Shown one piece after another: positions 17,217 to 25,093 of a DNA stretch of 64,000 bases. The position numbers were made by a program, and so were the translations under genes. Under the pieces are notes generated by a model. The model made no database searches and had not been told where the DNA came from. It saw nothing but the letters and a program-made list of their open reading frames with translations. The number at the start of each line of letters is the position of its first letter. Position 1 is the stretch's first letter. This DNA comes from Burkholderia pseudomultivorans (GTDB taxonomy: Bacteria; Pseudomonadota; Gammaproteobacteria; Burkholderiales; Burkholderiaceae), in the NCBI RefSeq assembly GCF_001718415.1, contig NZ_CP013378.1, positions 3,720,001 to 3,784,000 on the forward strand, written 5' to 3'.

Positions 17217-17387
17217 GATGGTATGTTGTCCATATGATATTTTTGAGGCCGAGCCGTTCGACCTCTGTCGGGATTCTCCCTTGCAGCTATATGTTCGCGA
17301 AACGCGTATAACACTCGCTTCTTGTATATAGCGCGAACACGCCGCGGACAACTACCCTCCCGTCCAATACATTGCCTCGGTGGAAAT
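17217..17387. promoter_or_regulatory. Divergent control region of the satellite
   Basis: This AT-richer gap separates the minus-strand tail-like operon from the plus-strand operon. It contains an inverted repeat TGTTCGCG (17292-17299) / CGCGAACA (17332-17339) and an outer pair GTTGTCC (17225-17231) / GGACAAC (17346-17352), nested symmetrically. This is the natural place for a satellite master repressor to act; no classical repressor gene is seen next to it. Confidence 0.5.
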
Positions 17388-17627
17388 ATGTCGCCTGTTT
17401 CATTTCCTACTGTCGGAGAATCACGTTTCGCCGGTGACAAGTTCAGAGATGCCTTTTTCGGTGTCGATGTTCGTGATGGAGTCGCGAGGTCGACTCAAAA
17501 GAAAGGTCCGGAGAGCGACGCGATGAGGGCCGCGCGGAAGCGTTGGAGCCGGTTCACTTACAGCACTATGGACGCCGAGCAGCTTACAAGCGATGCGACC
17601 GTTTCGGAGGCCGAAGGCGATGAGTGA
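17388..17627 (+). CDS. Small unknown protein, first plus-strand gene
   Basis: A 79-aa protein from the ATG at 17388, preceded by GGTGGAAAT. It begins MSPVSFPTVGESRFAGDKFR and is rich in Arg, Ser and acidic residues, without a recognised domain. As the first gene rightward from the divergent control region it could be regulatory, but there is no HTH signature. The upstream start at 17322 lies in the promoter region and was rejected. Confidence 0.45.
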   Translation: MSPVSFPTVGESRFAGDKFRDAFFGVDVRDGVARSTQKKGPESDAMRAARKRWSRFTYSTMDAEQLTSDATVSEAEGDE

Positions 17628-17709
17628 AGACGCGGTGGTCAATGATGTCGCCTATCCGGAAGTCGAAGCCGCATGGTGCGCGGCGCGCCCTCTTCCCATA
17701 AGTCAATGA
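17620..17709 (+). CDS. Possible 29-aa ORF overlapping the previous stop
   Basis: The ATG at 17620 overlaps the end of the preceding gene by 8 nt, after GGAGGCCGAAGG, a good ribosome site. The product is MSEDAVVNDVAYPEVEAAWC plus nine residues. Coupling argues for expression; the small size and lack of motif argue caution. Confidence 0.3.
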   Translation: MSEDAVVNDVAYPEVEAAWCAARPLPISQ

Positions 17710-17915
17710 ACAATGCAAGTCGACGCAGCGAAATAAACCACTTGCGTCTGTCACTACGATTTAGTCAAATGTCGTTGCTCACATGAGCACCGGCACATCC
17801 CGCACGGTCTGTCCTACAGAGAACCCCGCCACGCTTCGTTCGGTCGCGCAAAGCGACAGAACAACCTTTTTGAAGCGAAGGGCCAACCCTCAAAATTTGT
17901 AAGGAACAGACCATC

Positions 17916-18104
17916 ATGACAACCGTCAACACCGCAAAGACCATCGCCGCTATCGTGGAAGGCCGACTTGACATCGGCATGGACCGCGACGCGCTTCTGT
18001 ACGTCCTTTCGTTTGTTAATCCGAAAGCTAGAGCCGTCGCCGCGCGACAGGCCCAGCGGCACATGTTCAATCGCGGCTTCTATGCGAAGAAGAACGGCAA
18101 CTGA
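17916..18104 (+). CDS. Small basic protein, unknown
   Basis: A 62-aa protein starting MTTVNTAKTIAAIVEGRLDI and ending in a basic stretch (ARQAQRHMFNRGFYAKKNGN). AAGGAACAG upstream supports the ATG. A GC-rich 8-bp hairpin (18120-18146) follows the stop. The size and basic C-terminus would suit a DNA-binding regulator, but no fold is recognised. Confidence 0.45.
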   Translation: MTTVNTAKTIAAIVEGRLDIGMDRDALLYVLSFVNPKARAVAARQAQRHMFNRGFYAKKNGN

Positions 18105-18233
18105 CTAGCGTTCAGACGTAGCGCGGCGGAATCGATCTGCCGCGCTTCGCTTGGCGTCGAACGGTCGCGACGGTGGAACACGTGAACACATCGATCGATT
18201 AGATACTAAGCCATCCAGCCGAAGGAGAAAGTC

Positions 18234-18437
18234 ATGGAAGGCGATATCACACTTTTCTGTACTGCATCGATCGAGCTTCGCGAGCGGCTGCGCGCTGCTG
18301 CTGCCGAGTTGAACGTAAATCCGAGCGAATTTATGCGCCGTGCGGTGATCCATGCGATCGACGCGCGCCCCGCCGCGCTCGCGAGCCATAGTGGCATGCG
18401 TGCAAGCTGCCGACCGGCGAGACGTGAGAACGAATGA
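18234..18437 (+). CDS. Ribbon-helix-helix-like small protein (candidate regulator)
   Basis: A 67-aa protein. A short N-terminal strand (DITLFCTASI) is followed by two helices, ELRERLRAAAAELNVNPSEF and RRAVIHAIDAR, the pattern of Arc/MetJ-type ribbon-helix-helix proteins. AAGGAGAAAGTC gives a strong ribosome site. It lies just upstream of the helicase gene. As the only recognisable DNA-binding candidate in the plus operon besides the integrase, it may regulate the satellite. Moderate certainty. Confidence 0.55.
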   Translation: MEGDITLFCTASIELRERLRAAAAELNVNPSEFMRRAVIHAIDARPAALASHSGMRASCRPARRENE

Positions 18438-18449
18438 CGGCCAAAAGAA

Positions 18450-18481
18450 AAGCCGCTGCGGCGAGCGAACCGTAGCGGCTT
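18450..18481. promoter_or_regulatory. Stem-loop in the leader of the helicase gene
   Basis: AAGCCGCT (18450-18457) pairs perfectly with AGCGGCTT (18474-18481) across a 16-nt loop, between the RHH-like gene and the helicase start at 18534. On the minus strand it would be followed by TTCTTTT, so it could terminate antisense transcription; on the plus strand it may be an attenuator or leader structure. Confidence 0.4.
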
Positions 18482-18533
18482 AAAACAACCTCACAAGAGT
18501 ACCCGAACACCACCCATCCGGACAGGAACAGCG

Positions 18534-20564
18534 ATGAGCAACACCCCAAACCATCAGGAACCGTTGTCGAGTAAATATAGTATGCCTAACGAATATGTCG
18601 ACGAAAAGAGTGCGGCTGAAAAATCCGTTACGGATCAATACGTTCCGCCCACCACGCCGGACGCCACGAATCCGGTCGCGGCGATCGGGGAGGCTGTGGG
18701 GTATCGCCGGTCCAGCGCGGACGAACTGAGTGAGCTTGAAAAGGCGTTCGACGGGCTCGATAAGAAGGCTGCCAAGGTGATCGCCGAGGGCGAAGCGCGG
18801 CGGAAGCAGGCAGAAGCCGACAGGGAAGCGCGTATGGCTGCGATCCGGGAAGAGACGCGGATCGAATGGGGCGAAGTGAGTGAAGGTGACGAAAGCCGTG
18901 AAGCCAAAAAAGTCATCGCGGAGTCCGAGGAACGGCAAAAGAAGGCCGAGGCCGACAGGGAAGCGCGTATGGCCGATGCACGTGCTGCGACGCGGATCGA
19001 ATGGTTTGAAGTGAGTGAAGGATTCGAACACGGAAACAAGGCTGTGGCGGAAGCTGAAGCGCGGCAGCTTGCCGCAGAGGGTGAACGTCAGCAGCGTATG
19101 GCAGGCGCGCGGCGTACTGTCGATATCGTCGAGCGCGCCCGACGGCTGGCGCCGGAAATCCAGTTCAAGGACGTCAAAAAGGTGCGTAACGGGGATATGT
19201 TCATCCCGCAGCCGCAGATGACGGACGAAAACAAGCTCTGCGTGTTAAATGCGCTGTTCTCTGACGAGCAAGAGAGGCCGCATCGCGACCACTATCGTGG
19301 CCGAATCGTCGACCACGAAGGAAACATCATTGACGACCACTATCCGGTTGTATGCTGGGTACAAGCCTTCTCAGCGGCCGGCCTCAAGGGAGTATCGCTA
19401 AGGGCAGCCCGCGAGGCAGTCAAAGAGTACGCGCTTTGCCATGAGCGCAATGACTTGATAGACCGCGTGAACCGTCACATCCCGCAATGGGACGGACAGT
19501 CACGCATGAAGAGAAAGCTAATCGACCTCTTCGAGTTGCGTGATACGCCGCTCACTCAGAACGTCGGGCAGTACTTCTGGTTGTCTCTGTACAACCGCGT
19601 GATGGTTCCTGGATCATTGGCGCCTATCGCTATTGCCCTTATCGGCGCGCAAGGTTGCGGCAAATCGCTGTTCGCCAAGAAGCTTTGCCAGATCATCACC
19701 GGCGATGACGAAGCCGATTCGGTCCAGTTGAACCTCGATGGAGATTGGATGGAGTTCTTGCGAGCCATCACCGGTAATAGCGTAATTGCGACTGTTGGTG
19801 AAATGGCAGGCTTCACGCGCGCCGACACCAACAAGATCAAAGACGTCACCACACGCGTCGCCGATCAGATGCACTACAAATTCGAGGGTACATTCACGCA
19901 ACAGCGCCAGTGGATCATGATGCTGGACGGGAATAAGTATGAGCTTCAACGTGACGAGACCGGCAACAGGCGTTTCATGCCCCTCTTCTGCGGTCAACTG
20001 GAGGATGTCGGCGGACAGCCGCGCTGGCGTCATGACTTTGAAGCAATCTTTGATGATAAGGAGCGCGGCATCTGCTTTGAGGATGACGTGTGGCAAATCA
20101 TGGCGGAGTGCGCCGAATGGATGAACGACAACGGCGAGAGCGGTTATGGTGCTTTTGTCCGCGAGGTCGTTCGGCAGGTGCTTGAATTCAACAAGGGCGA
20201 GATGGCCGCTGAGCGCGGGATTGTCGTGGATGGCGATATTGAGACTTATCTCGACCTAGCCCTGAGCAAGGTGAAGCTGGAGACTGTCCAGATGCGTGAC
20301 GGAAGCGGTAGCACGTGCGTGCGCGTGGATCGCGTTGAACTGCTCGATGTAATTCATGGTCTGTCGAACGGCAAAGCGAAGATTCACCCGAACGGTCTCC
20401 GAAAGGCTATGGCGGCGCGCGGCGCTGATGAGGTGAAGCCCAGTGGCATACCGAAGTATCGCTTTGCTAAGCTGGCGGACCAAGCCGCGTTCGATAAGAG
20501 GCTGGCTGAGCGAAATCCTTCGATGGACGATGAGACGACGAAGGTGCAGGACGATCGGTTCTGA
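18534..20564 (+). CDS. VapE/SF3-like replication helicase with N-terminal repeats
   Basis: A 676-aa protein. Residues about 80-200 hold three tandem coiled-coil units, the first two 45 aa each (135-bp DNA period) sharing AEADREARM and TRIEW. From about residue 230 begins a virulence-associated-E-type region, with Walker A GAQGCGKS at about 371-378, an acidic Walker B-like stretch near SVIATVGEMAGF, and QRQWIMMLDGN plus RDETGNRRFMPLF as in VapE/phage SF3 helicases. No TOPRIM/primase domain is evident; the repeats occupy the N-terminus instead. It probably melts and unwinds the adjacent iteron origin to replicate the excised element. AGGAACAGCG precedes the ATG. Confidence 0.85.
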   Translation: MSNTPNHQEPLSSKYSMPNEYVDEKSAAEKSVTDQYVPPTTPDATNPVAAIGEAVGYRRSSADELSELEKAFDGLDKKAAKVIAEGEARRKQAEADREARMAAIREETRIEWGEVSEGDESREAKKVIAESEERQKKAEADREARMADARAATRIEWFEVSEGFEHGNKAVAEAEARQLAAEGERQQRMAGARRTVDIVERARRLAPEIQFKDVKKVRNGDMFIPQPQMTDENKLCVLNALFSDEQERPHRDHYRGRIVDHEGNIIDDHYPVVCWVQAFSAAGLKGVSLRAAREAVKEYALCHERNDLIDRVNRHIPQWDGQSRMKRKLIDLFELRDTPLTQNVGQYFWLSLYNRVMVPGSLAPIAIALIGAQGCGKSLFAKKLCQIITGDDEADSVQLNLDGDWMEFLRAITGNSVIATVGEMAGFTRADTNKIKDVTTRVADQMHYKFEGTFTQQRQWIMMLDGNKYELQRDETGNRRFMPLFCGQLEDVGGQPRWRHDFEAIFDDKERGICFEDDVWQIMAECAEWMNDNGESGYGAFVREVVRQVLEFNKGEMAAERGIVVDGDIETYLDLALSKVKLETVQMRDGSGSTCVRVDRVELLDVIHGLSNGKAKIHPNGLRKAMAARGADEVKPSGIPKYRFAKLADQAAFDKRLAERNPSMDDETTKVQDDRF

Positions 20565-20674
20565 TTCGGCCTTATTCGACGTGCGTGGGCGGCGTTGCTC
20601 GATCCGGGTGACGCCGTTTTCGTTTCTGCGGACGTTTGGCTGTGTGATTCGACATGCGCCCTCGTGCGGCGACG

Positions 20675-20969
20675 CTTAGATCGTCTGACGTTCCTGCTCT
20701 AAGCAGCGGCCTATATCTAAGGAATCGAACACCGAAGAGCCTACTGCCGCGTGGCTTGTACATTGGTCGGGTGAGGGCTTAGACCTTAGAGCTAGATCTA
20801 CGCGCGTTTGCAACCATATATAGACGCTGTATCGCTCTACATACTTTCTCCGTCTCGATATCTAAGGTTCTAAGGTTCTAAGAAGGAGTAAGCGCTTGAA
20901 GGCAAAGGAAAATCCGCTAGAGCGATCCTTAGACCGCCCTGCGCCCTGCGGCTATCACCGCGTTCTAAG
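20675..20969. other. Iteron array, candidate replication origin
   Basis: Ten copies of TCTAAG or its complement CTTAGA occur in 295 bp: 20675, 20698, 20716, 20778, 20785, 20861, 20869, 20877, 20928 and 20964 (first bases). Three are exact 8-bp-spaced tandem repeats. By chance about 0.14 would be expected on both strands at equal base frequencies. The array directly follows the helicase gene, as satellite origins sit beside their initiator. The region 20565-20895 holds no convincing gene. Function as ori is inferred. Confidence 0.6.
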
Positions 20970-21372
20970 CGCGAACAATCCATCATCCTGCGCGGCAAGC
21001 CGCTTCGAACCACGAGCCGTGGACCCTTCCTCAAATGCGCATCCGCGCAGCACCCTGCGGCCATATCCGACGCACGAACACGAACGGCGCATCGGTGTGC
21101 ACCTGCGACGGATCAAGCACCTTGCCGAGCTAGGGCAGTTGCAGCGACTCGATTCATGTGTTGGCGACGCGCCGGGACTCGTGCGGGACGTTCCCCGGTT
21201 TAATGCGTCGGAGCCTGCGCCGGATCGAACCCAACGGAAGCCCCGAAGAAAGCCCGCGCGACCAACCAGAACACTCCGAGACAAGTTGCCGTCGCCCCGT
21301 CGCCTATCGCCCTACCCGCTCGGCTACGAACGCCTACCCGTGGACATTGGCAGCGGCCATACTCGCGCGTAA
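20896..21372 (+). CDS. Doubtful 158-aa ORF over the iteron region
   Basis: A TTG start (20896) sits 7 nt after AAGGAG, which is the best evidence. The product (MKAKENPLERSLDRPAPCGY onward) is rich in Pro, Arg and Ser with no recognised fold, and its first 75 bases contain two iterons. Codon third positions are less GC-biased than in neighbouring real genes. It could be a genuine basic protein or noncoding ori DNA. Confidence 0.3.
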   Translation: MKAKENPLERSLDRPAPCGYHRVLSANNPSSCAASRFEPRAVDPSSNAHPRSTLRPYPTHEHERRIGVHLRRIKHLAELGQLQRLDSCVGDAPGLVRDVPRFNASEPAPDRTQRKPRRKPARPTRTLRDKLPSPRRLSPYPLGYERLPVDIGSGHTRA

Positions 21373-21395
21373 CACCGGATCACTAGAGCAAGCCC

Positions 21396-21878
21396 ATGTC
21401 CTACGACAACGACGGTATCGCACCGCTCGAAACCTTCAAAAACGATCGCATCGAAGCGCACCACGGCGCGGCGGTGCACCGTTACATCGTCCTGCGCGTG
21501 ATCGGCCACAAGGCGCTCGCGGCGCTGGCAAACGCATTCGGTCCGTCGTACGCGCACTCGCCGTACGCTCACACGATCATCGACATGATCGAGACGAGCG
21601 ACTTCTACATGGGCGGCTTTGCCAGCGGCGCAGCCAAGCGCGACAAGATGGACAGTCCGTTGTGGAACGCGATGGCCGCCGCGCGCGTCCTCATCTCGAT
21701 CGCGACCGACGAGTCAGCCAAGCGCACCGAACGCATCGCGGCGGCGAAGGAGCTCAACGTGCTCTACGGCATCACGATTATCGACGAGAAGGGCAACACC
21801 CGTCGCAGCGGCGTGACGCTCGACGAGTTGCTGAAGATGACGCCCAGCGCGAACGCGGACGCGCACAAGGTCCACTAA
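21396..21878 (+). CDS. Unknown satellite protein (weak small-terminase resemblance)
   Basis: A 160-aa protein. The N-terminal half is mixed (VHRYIVLRVIGHKALAALAN) and the C-terminal half contains AKRTERIAAAKELNVLYGIT, reminiscent of the helix that closes phage small terminase subunits. That resemblance is slight and unproven, but a satellite-encoded small terminase would be a standard packaging-redirection tool. It starts a three-gene run (21396-22994) with 4-nt gap and 1-nt overlap. Confidence 0.55.
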   Translation: MSYDNDGIAPLETFKNDRIEAHHGAAVHRYIVLRVIGHKALAALANAFGPSYAHSPYAHTIIDMIETSDFYMGGFASGAAKRDKMDSPLWNAMAAARVLISIATDESAKRTERIAAAKELNVLYGITIIDEKGNTRRSGVTLDELLKMTPSANADAHKVH

Positions 21879-21882
21879 GCAG

Positions 21883-22527
21883 ATGGCAACGACCGTCGAT
21901 CGCGAGACATATCAGCGCCTGCTCGACACCCACGGGCGGCGCGTCGCGAACCGCGCAGTGCTCGAATCGACACGGCCAGAGGATCGGGAATTCGGCTGGT
22001 TCTACGAGGCGTACGGGCGCGAAGACGTATTGCCGGAGGGCGAGCGCTGCCGTACTGGGATGATCGATCGCTATGACCCGCTCGGCTATAGCAGACTTTA
22101 TCCCGATCACCCGTGCGACGAGCGCAGCCCGGTATATCGCCTGACGAACGGCCTGAGCGCGCAATGGTTCGATTGGCTCGTGTCGACTCGTCAAGTCTGG
22201 GGAGAATGGGTCATCGCGTTCATCAACCTGAGCTTATGGCTGGCCGATCGCGGCGAGTCCATCGAAGCCCTCGACAGCATCGCGCGTGACGAAGGCGAAG
22301 GGAAGGCAGAAGACGGCGCGCCATTTTGCTTTTGGTACGACGGTTGGCGCGGCTGGGCTGCGTTCTCTGACGACCTTGCTGAAGACGAAATAGCAGCGTT
22401 GCGCCTCACCTTCGATTGGTTGCGCGGCATCACCCATCCGATCCAACGTCACCCCGAACCCGGCTCACCGGAAGCAGAGATGAAGTATCCATCGAAACGT
22501 CCGGAAACGGACCAGGAGGAAGCGTAA
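21883..22527 (+). CDS. Unknown satellite protein, Trp/Asp-rich
   Basis: A 214-aa acidic protein with unusually many Trp and Tyr residues (SAQWFDWLVSTRQVWGEWVI, FCFWYDGWRGWAAF). No recognised domain. The ATG at 21883 is 4 nt after the stop of the previous gene, and its stop overlaps the next start (TAATG), so the three genes are coupled. Function is unknown. Confidence 0.6.
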   Translation: MATTVDRETYQRLLDTHGRRVANRAVLESTRPEDREFGWFYEAYGREDVLPEGERCRTGMIDRYDPLGYSRLYPDHPCDERSPVYRLTNGLSAQWFDWLVSTRQVWGEWVIAFINLSLWLADRGESIEALDSIARDEGEGKAEDGAPFCFWYDGWRGWAAFSDDLAEDEIAALRLTFDWLRGITHPIQRHPEPGSPEAEMKYPSKRPETDQEEA

Positions 22528-22994
22528 TGGGGCTGTTCACCAAGGGCGCAAAGCCGAGCGCAACCGAACCGTCGACCGACGCGAAGAAGCCCGCAGGGAC
22601 ATTCTTCGACAGCGGTACGGCCGACGATACGCCCGGAGCGTGGAGGACCGAGCAAGCGCCCGGTATTGGCGCGGCGATCGACCCGACGATCAACGTCGAC
22701 GAATCTCTCACCCTCCAAACTGAGATCACGGAGACAAGCCGCGACTACCTCGCAAAGTGCGTGCAAACAACTGCCGACGTGAAAGCGCAGCCGACCATCC
22801 GTCAGCGCATCGAGCACGCCATGCGCCCACGATCGAAGCCCGCCGAGCCTGACGGCCTGTATCAACTGTCGACGCACCGTGCGATGCGCGGCGAGTCGAC
22901 CATGCCCGAAAGCAAACGGGCCGAGCTCAGAGAGGCGCAGAACGAACGCGCCCGGCGCGGCCTCATGCACCTTCGCGACTTGCTTTCCCGATGA
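22527..22994 (+). CDS. Unknown satellite protein, disordered N-terminus
   Basis: A 155-aa protein. Residues 1-60 are low-complexity and probably disordered (MGLFTKGAKPSATEPSTDAK); the C-terminal part is helical and basic (KRAELREAQNERARRGLMHL). CAGGAGGAAGCG precedes the ATG at 22527, which overlaps the upstream TAA. The frame from 22416 is a shadow of the previous gene. Function is unknown. Confidence 0.6.
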   Translation: MGLFTKGAKPSATEPSTDAKKPAGTFFDSGTADDTPGAWRTEQAPGIGAAIDPTINVDESLTLQTEITETSRDYLAKCVQTTADVKAQPTIRQRIEHAMRPRSKPAEPDGLYQLSTHRAMRGESTMPESKRAELREAQNERARRGLMHLRDLLSR

Positions 22995-23277
22995 TCTCTG
23001 CGACCGGTATCAACTCCGGTCGCACTACCCCGTCGCGTACGTACAACACGATCAAAAGTCCCGTATGCGTCCCACCGGTCGCCAAACGTCCGTCGTCATT
23101 GACTTGGCCCTGCCGCGCATAGGCAGTTGTATCTTCAACGATCTGAAGAAACGCCCCGTGTCGCGTCCGTCCTCCCAATTTTCCGCTTAGAAGTGCTCCG
23201 TAGCTGTCTAAGCGGGCGGTCGCGCTCGAATATTCGCCGCCCCCATTGTCCGTTCGCCTTGTTTCCAGTAATGTCAT
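22963..23277 (-). CDS. Possible 104-aa minus-strand ORF
   Basis: This ORF fills most of the 336-bp gap between the 155-aa gene and the ParA-like gene and overlaps the former tail to tail by 32 bp. The product (MTLLETRRTDNGGGEYSSAT, ending with RPELIPVAEIIGKASREGA) has reasonable composition but no strong ribosome site and no recognised domain. Apart from this I see no gene in 22995-23330; the 3' part probably carries the promoter of the ParA-HEPN pair. Confidence 0.3.
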   Translation of the reverse strand: MTLLETRRTDNGGGEYSSATARLDSYGALLSGKLGGRTRHGAFLQIVEDTTAYARQGQVNDDGRLATGGTHTGLLIVLYVRDGVVRPELIPVAEIIGKASREGA

Positions 23278-23330
23278 AAGTTTGCGACTGGCATAACCAA
23301 CGCCAGCGGCTCAAACCGAAAAAGGCTTCT

Positions 23331-24362
23331 ATGTCATCGTACGCTTTTTGGAACAACAAAGGGGGAGTAGGCAAAAGCTATCTGTGCTTTGTGGCCGCGT
23401 GCGAATACGCACACCTACACCCTGACATCGATGTAGTCGTTATTGACTTGTGTCCCCAAGCTAACGTCTCAGAAACGTTGTTAGGCGGTCAGGAGAAGGG
23501 TGGCAAGGCTCTAAGAGAAATCCTTGGCGGCAACGATAGAAATAGTGTTGGCGGCTATCTGGAGCGCCGCCTGAATTCACCGTTCTACCAAATTCCCGAT
23601 GCTGCAAAATATGCAACGCAGGTATCTATGTGGAACGACAAGGTTCCGAAGAATCTGCATTTGGTTTGCGGCGACAATCTGGTTGAAGTACTTGCTGAAG
23701 CAATTCGCCAAACGTCTCAGCTCTCCGTTCCAATTGACTCTTGGAAGAAAGTCATCTATTGGATTAAAGACCTCAAAGACAGTATCCGAGAGTCCAGAGA
23801 AAACGAATCAGTCTTCTTCTTTGACTGCAACCCGAGCTTTGCAGTTTACACGCAACTTGCGGTGGCAGCATCGGATTATCTAGTGGTACCGTTTACTGCC
23901 GACGAAAGCTCCCGGCGCGGCATGGAAAACATAATCGCCCTGCTATATGGGCAGGGTGACGAATATATTGCAAGCTTCGCACGCTTGAGCTTTTATAAGC
24001 GAGCAAAGGAAGAAGGAATTGACCTTCCCAAATTACATACATTTATTTCCAATCGCGTGATGCTTTTTGATGGCGAACCAAGCAAAGCCTTCAAAGCAGC
24101 CAATCTCAGCATTCGGGCCACCGTGTCAAAGTTGGCAAAGAAGCATAGAACACTTTTCGCATCTCCACAGGTCGATGTAGACGAACGCTTCGTTGAAATC
24201 CCCGACCACCATGGTGCATCTATCGTTTCATCGTTGACTGGCACACCAATGCACAAAATGAAGGCAGGCCCCAAAATGATTAACGGCGAACGCGTTCAGG
24301 TGAACCTTGAGCCACTGAAAAACTATAAAGCCGCTCTTGCAAATCTGGTTGCTCGCTTCTAA
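23331..24362 (+). CDS. ParA-like P-loop ATPase (satellite cargo)
   Basis: A 343-aa ATPase of the ParA/MinD class. The deviant Walker A is at about residues 8-16 (NNKGGVGKSYLC), the DLCPQANVSETLL box follows, and Walker B reads FFFDCNPSF. There is no ParB gene or evident parS nearby, and residues 60-120 and the C-terminal 100 residues differ from plain partition ATPases. The gene abuts the HEPN gene with no spacer, and both are clearly AT-richer than the rest of the window. A joint role, probably defence or conflict, is more likely than partition. That is inference. Confidence 0.75.
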   Translation: MSSYAFWNNKGGVGKSYLCFVAACEYAHLHPDIDVVVIDLCPQANVSETLLGGQEKGGKALREILGGNDRNSVGGYLERRLNSPFYQIPDAAKYATQVSMWNDKVPKNLHLVCGDNLVEVLAEAIRQTSQLSVPIDSWKKVIYWIKDLKDSIRESRENESVFFFDCNPSFAVYTQLAVAASDYLVVPFTADESSRRGMENIIALLYGQGDEYIASFARLSFYKRAKEEGIDLPKLHTFISNRVMLFDGEPSKAFKAANLSIRATVSKLAKKHRTLFASPQVDVDERFVEIPDHHGASIVSSLTGTPMHKMKAGPKMINGERVQVNLEPLKNYKAALANLVARF

Positions 24363-24974
24363 ATGCCTTCGCGCGCCTTTAATAAGTACGTGGATTTGAG
24401 GGACAATGCCACGCACCTCGTGAACCATGCCGCCAAACTGCGAAAAAAGAACGAGGCAGCAGCGAAGTCAATTTTCCTTCATGCCGCTCTCGCGGCATAT
24501 ACAGCAGCATGGGACGCTTATATTAAGGCACTTGCAGACGACTATTTTGACGCAACAGTTAAGCCACTGGATTTATCATATAGTGCCATTCATTCGATAG
24601 CCAAAACCAGAATGATTGCCGCAAAGGAGAAACTTAACACGCCAAACAGCGAAAACTGTCGAAATTTCTGCGCCGAATATACCGGATTTGATCCATGGAC
24701 TAGCTGGCCTAAAGTTGGGCGATATGCCGGCCAACCCGGCTCTTCGTTGCACGTCCGCAATCGGCTAAACGAAATATTCAAGGTCCGCCACAGTTTTGCC
24801 CACGGATTCACGATGCCAATCTATACTTGGAATCAAGATCCAACCGGAGCGGCACGCCTAACCTGTAGTGTACTGAGAAATATTGCTCAATTTTTTAGTG
24901 AGCTCGTCAAAGAAACCGATTTCGGCATGGCACTCCACATAGCAAATCAACACGGCAAACCGAGCCCATGGTAG
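24363..24974 (+). CDS. HEPN-motif protein (candidate RNase effector)
   Basis: A 203-aa helical protein. Near residues 142-147 it carries RHSFAH, the R-x4-H active-site signature of HEPN ribonucleases, in the expected helix context (RNRLNEIFKVRHSFAHGF). The N-terminal helices (SIFLHAALAAYTAAWDAYIK) resemble the first HEPN helices. It starts on the base after the ParA-like stop codon and shares its low GC, so the two form one unit. HEPN proteins often act as toxins or abortive-infection effectors. The pairing with a ParA-like ATPase is not one I recognise. Confidence 0.65.
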   Translation: MPSRAFNKYVDLRDNATHLVNHAAKLRKKNEAAAKSIFLHAALAAYTAAWDAYIKALADDYFDATVKPLDLSYSAIHSIAKTRMIAAKEKLNTPNSENCRNFCAEYTGFDPWTSWPKVGRYAGQPGSSLHVRNRLNEIFKVRHSFAHGFTMPIYTWNQDPTGAARLTCSVLRNIAQFFSELVKETDFGMALHIANQHGKPSPW

Positions 24975-25042
24975 TTGGAATTTTTATATACCTTTTAACA
25001 TCAGATCAGCATATTCCTCTGTTTTTCAATCTTCATGCAAGT

Positions 25043-25067
25043 AAAATAGCCGCCATGAAGTGGCGGC
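25043..25067 (-). terminator. Integrase terminator
   Basis: GCCGCC (25049-25054) and GGCGGC (25062-25067) form a 6-bp GC stem with a 7-nt loop; on the minus strand the stem is followed by TATTTTAC. It lies just past the integrase stop codon and also faces the convergent ParA-HEPN operon. Confidence 0.7.
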
Positions 25068-25093
25068 CATAACTAACCGCTCTTACGCGACTA

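Noticed and set aside
18120..18146. Terminator after the 62-aa gene
   Set aside because: An 8-bp GC stem is present but no U-run follows, so it is not listed as a terminator.
20955..21284. Minus-strand ORF opposite the iteron region
   Set aside because: Composition is Arg/Ser/Cys-rich, there is no ribosome site, and it spans one iteron; the plus-strand alternative has at least a good ribosome site.
23331..24362. Plasmid-type partition system
   Set aside because: Only a ParA-like ATPase is present; there is no ParB-like gene and no parS-like repeat, and the partner gene encodes a HEPN-motif protein.
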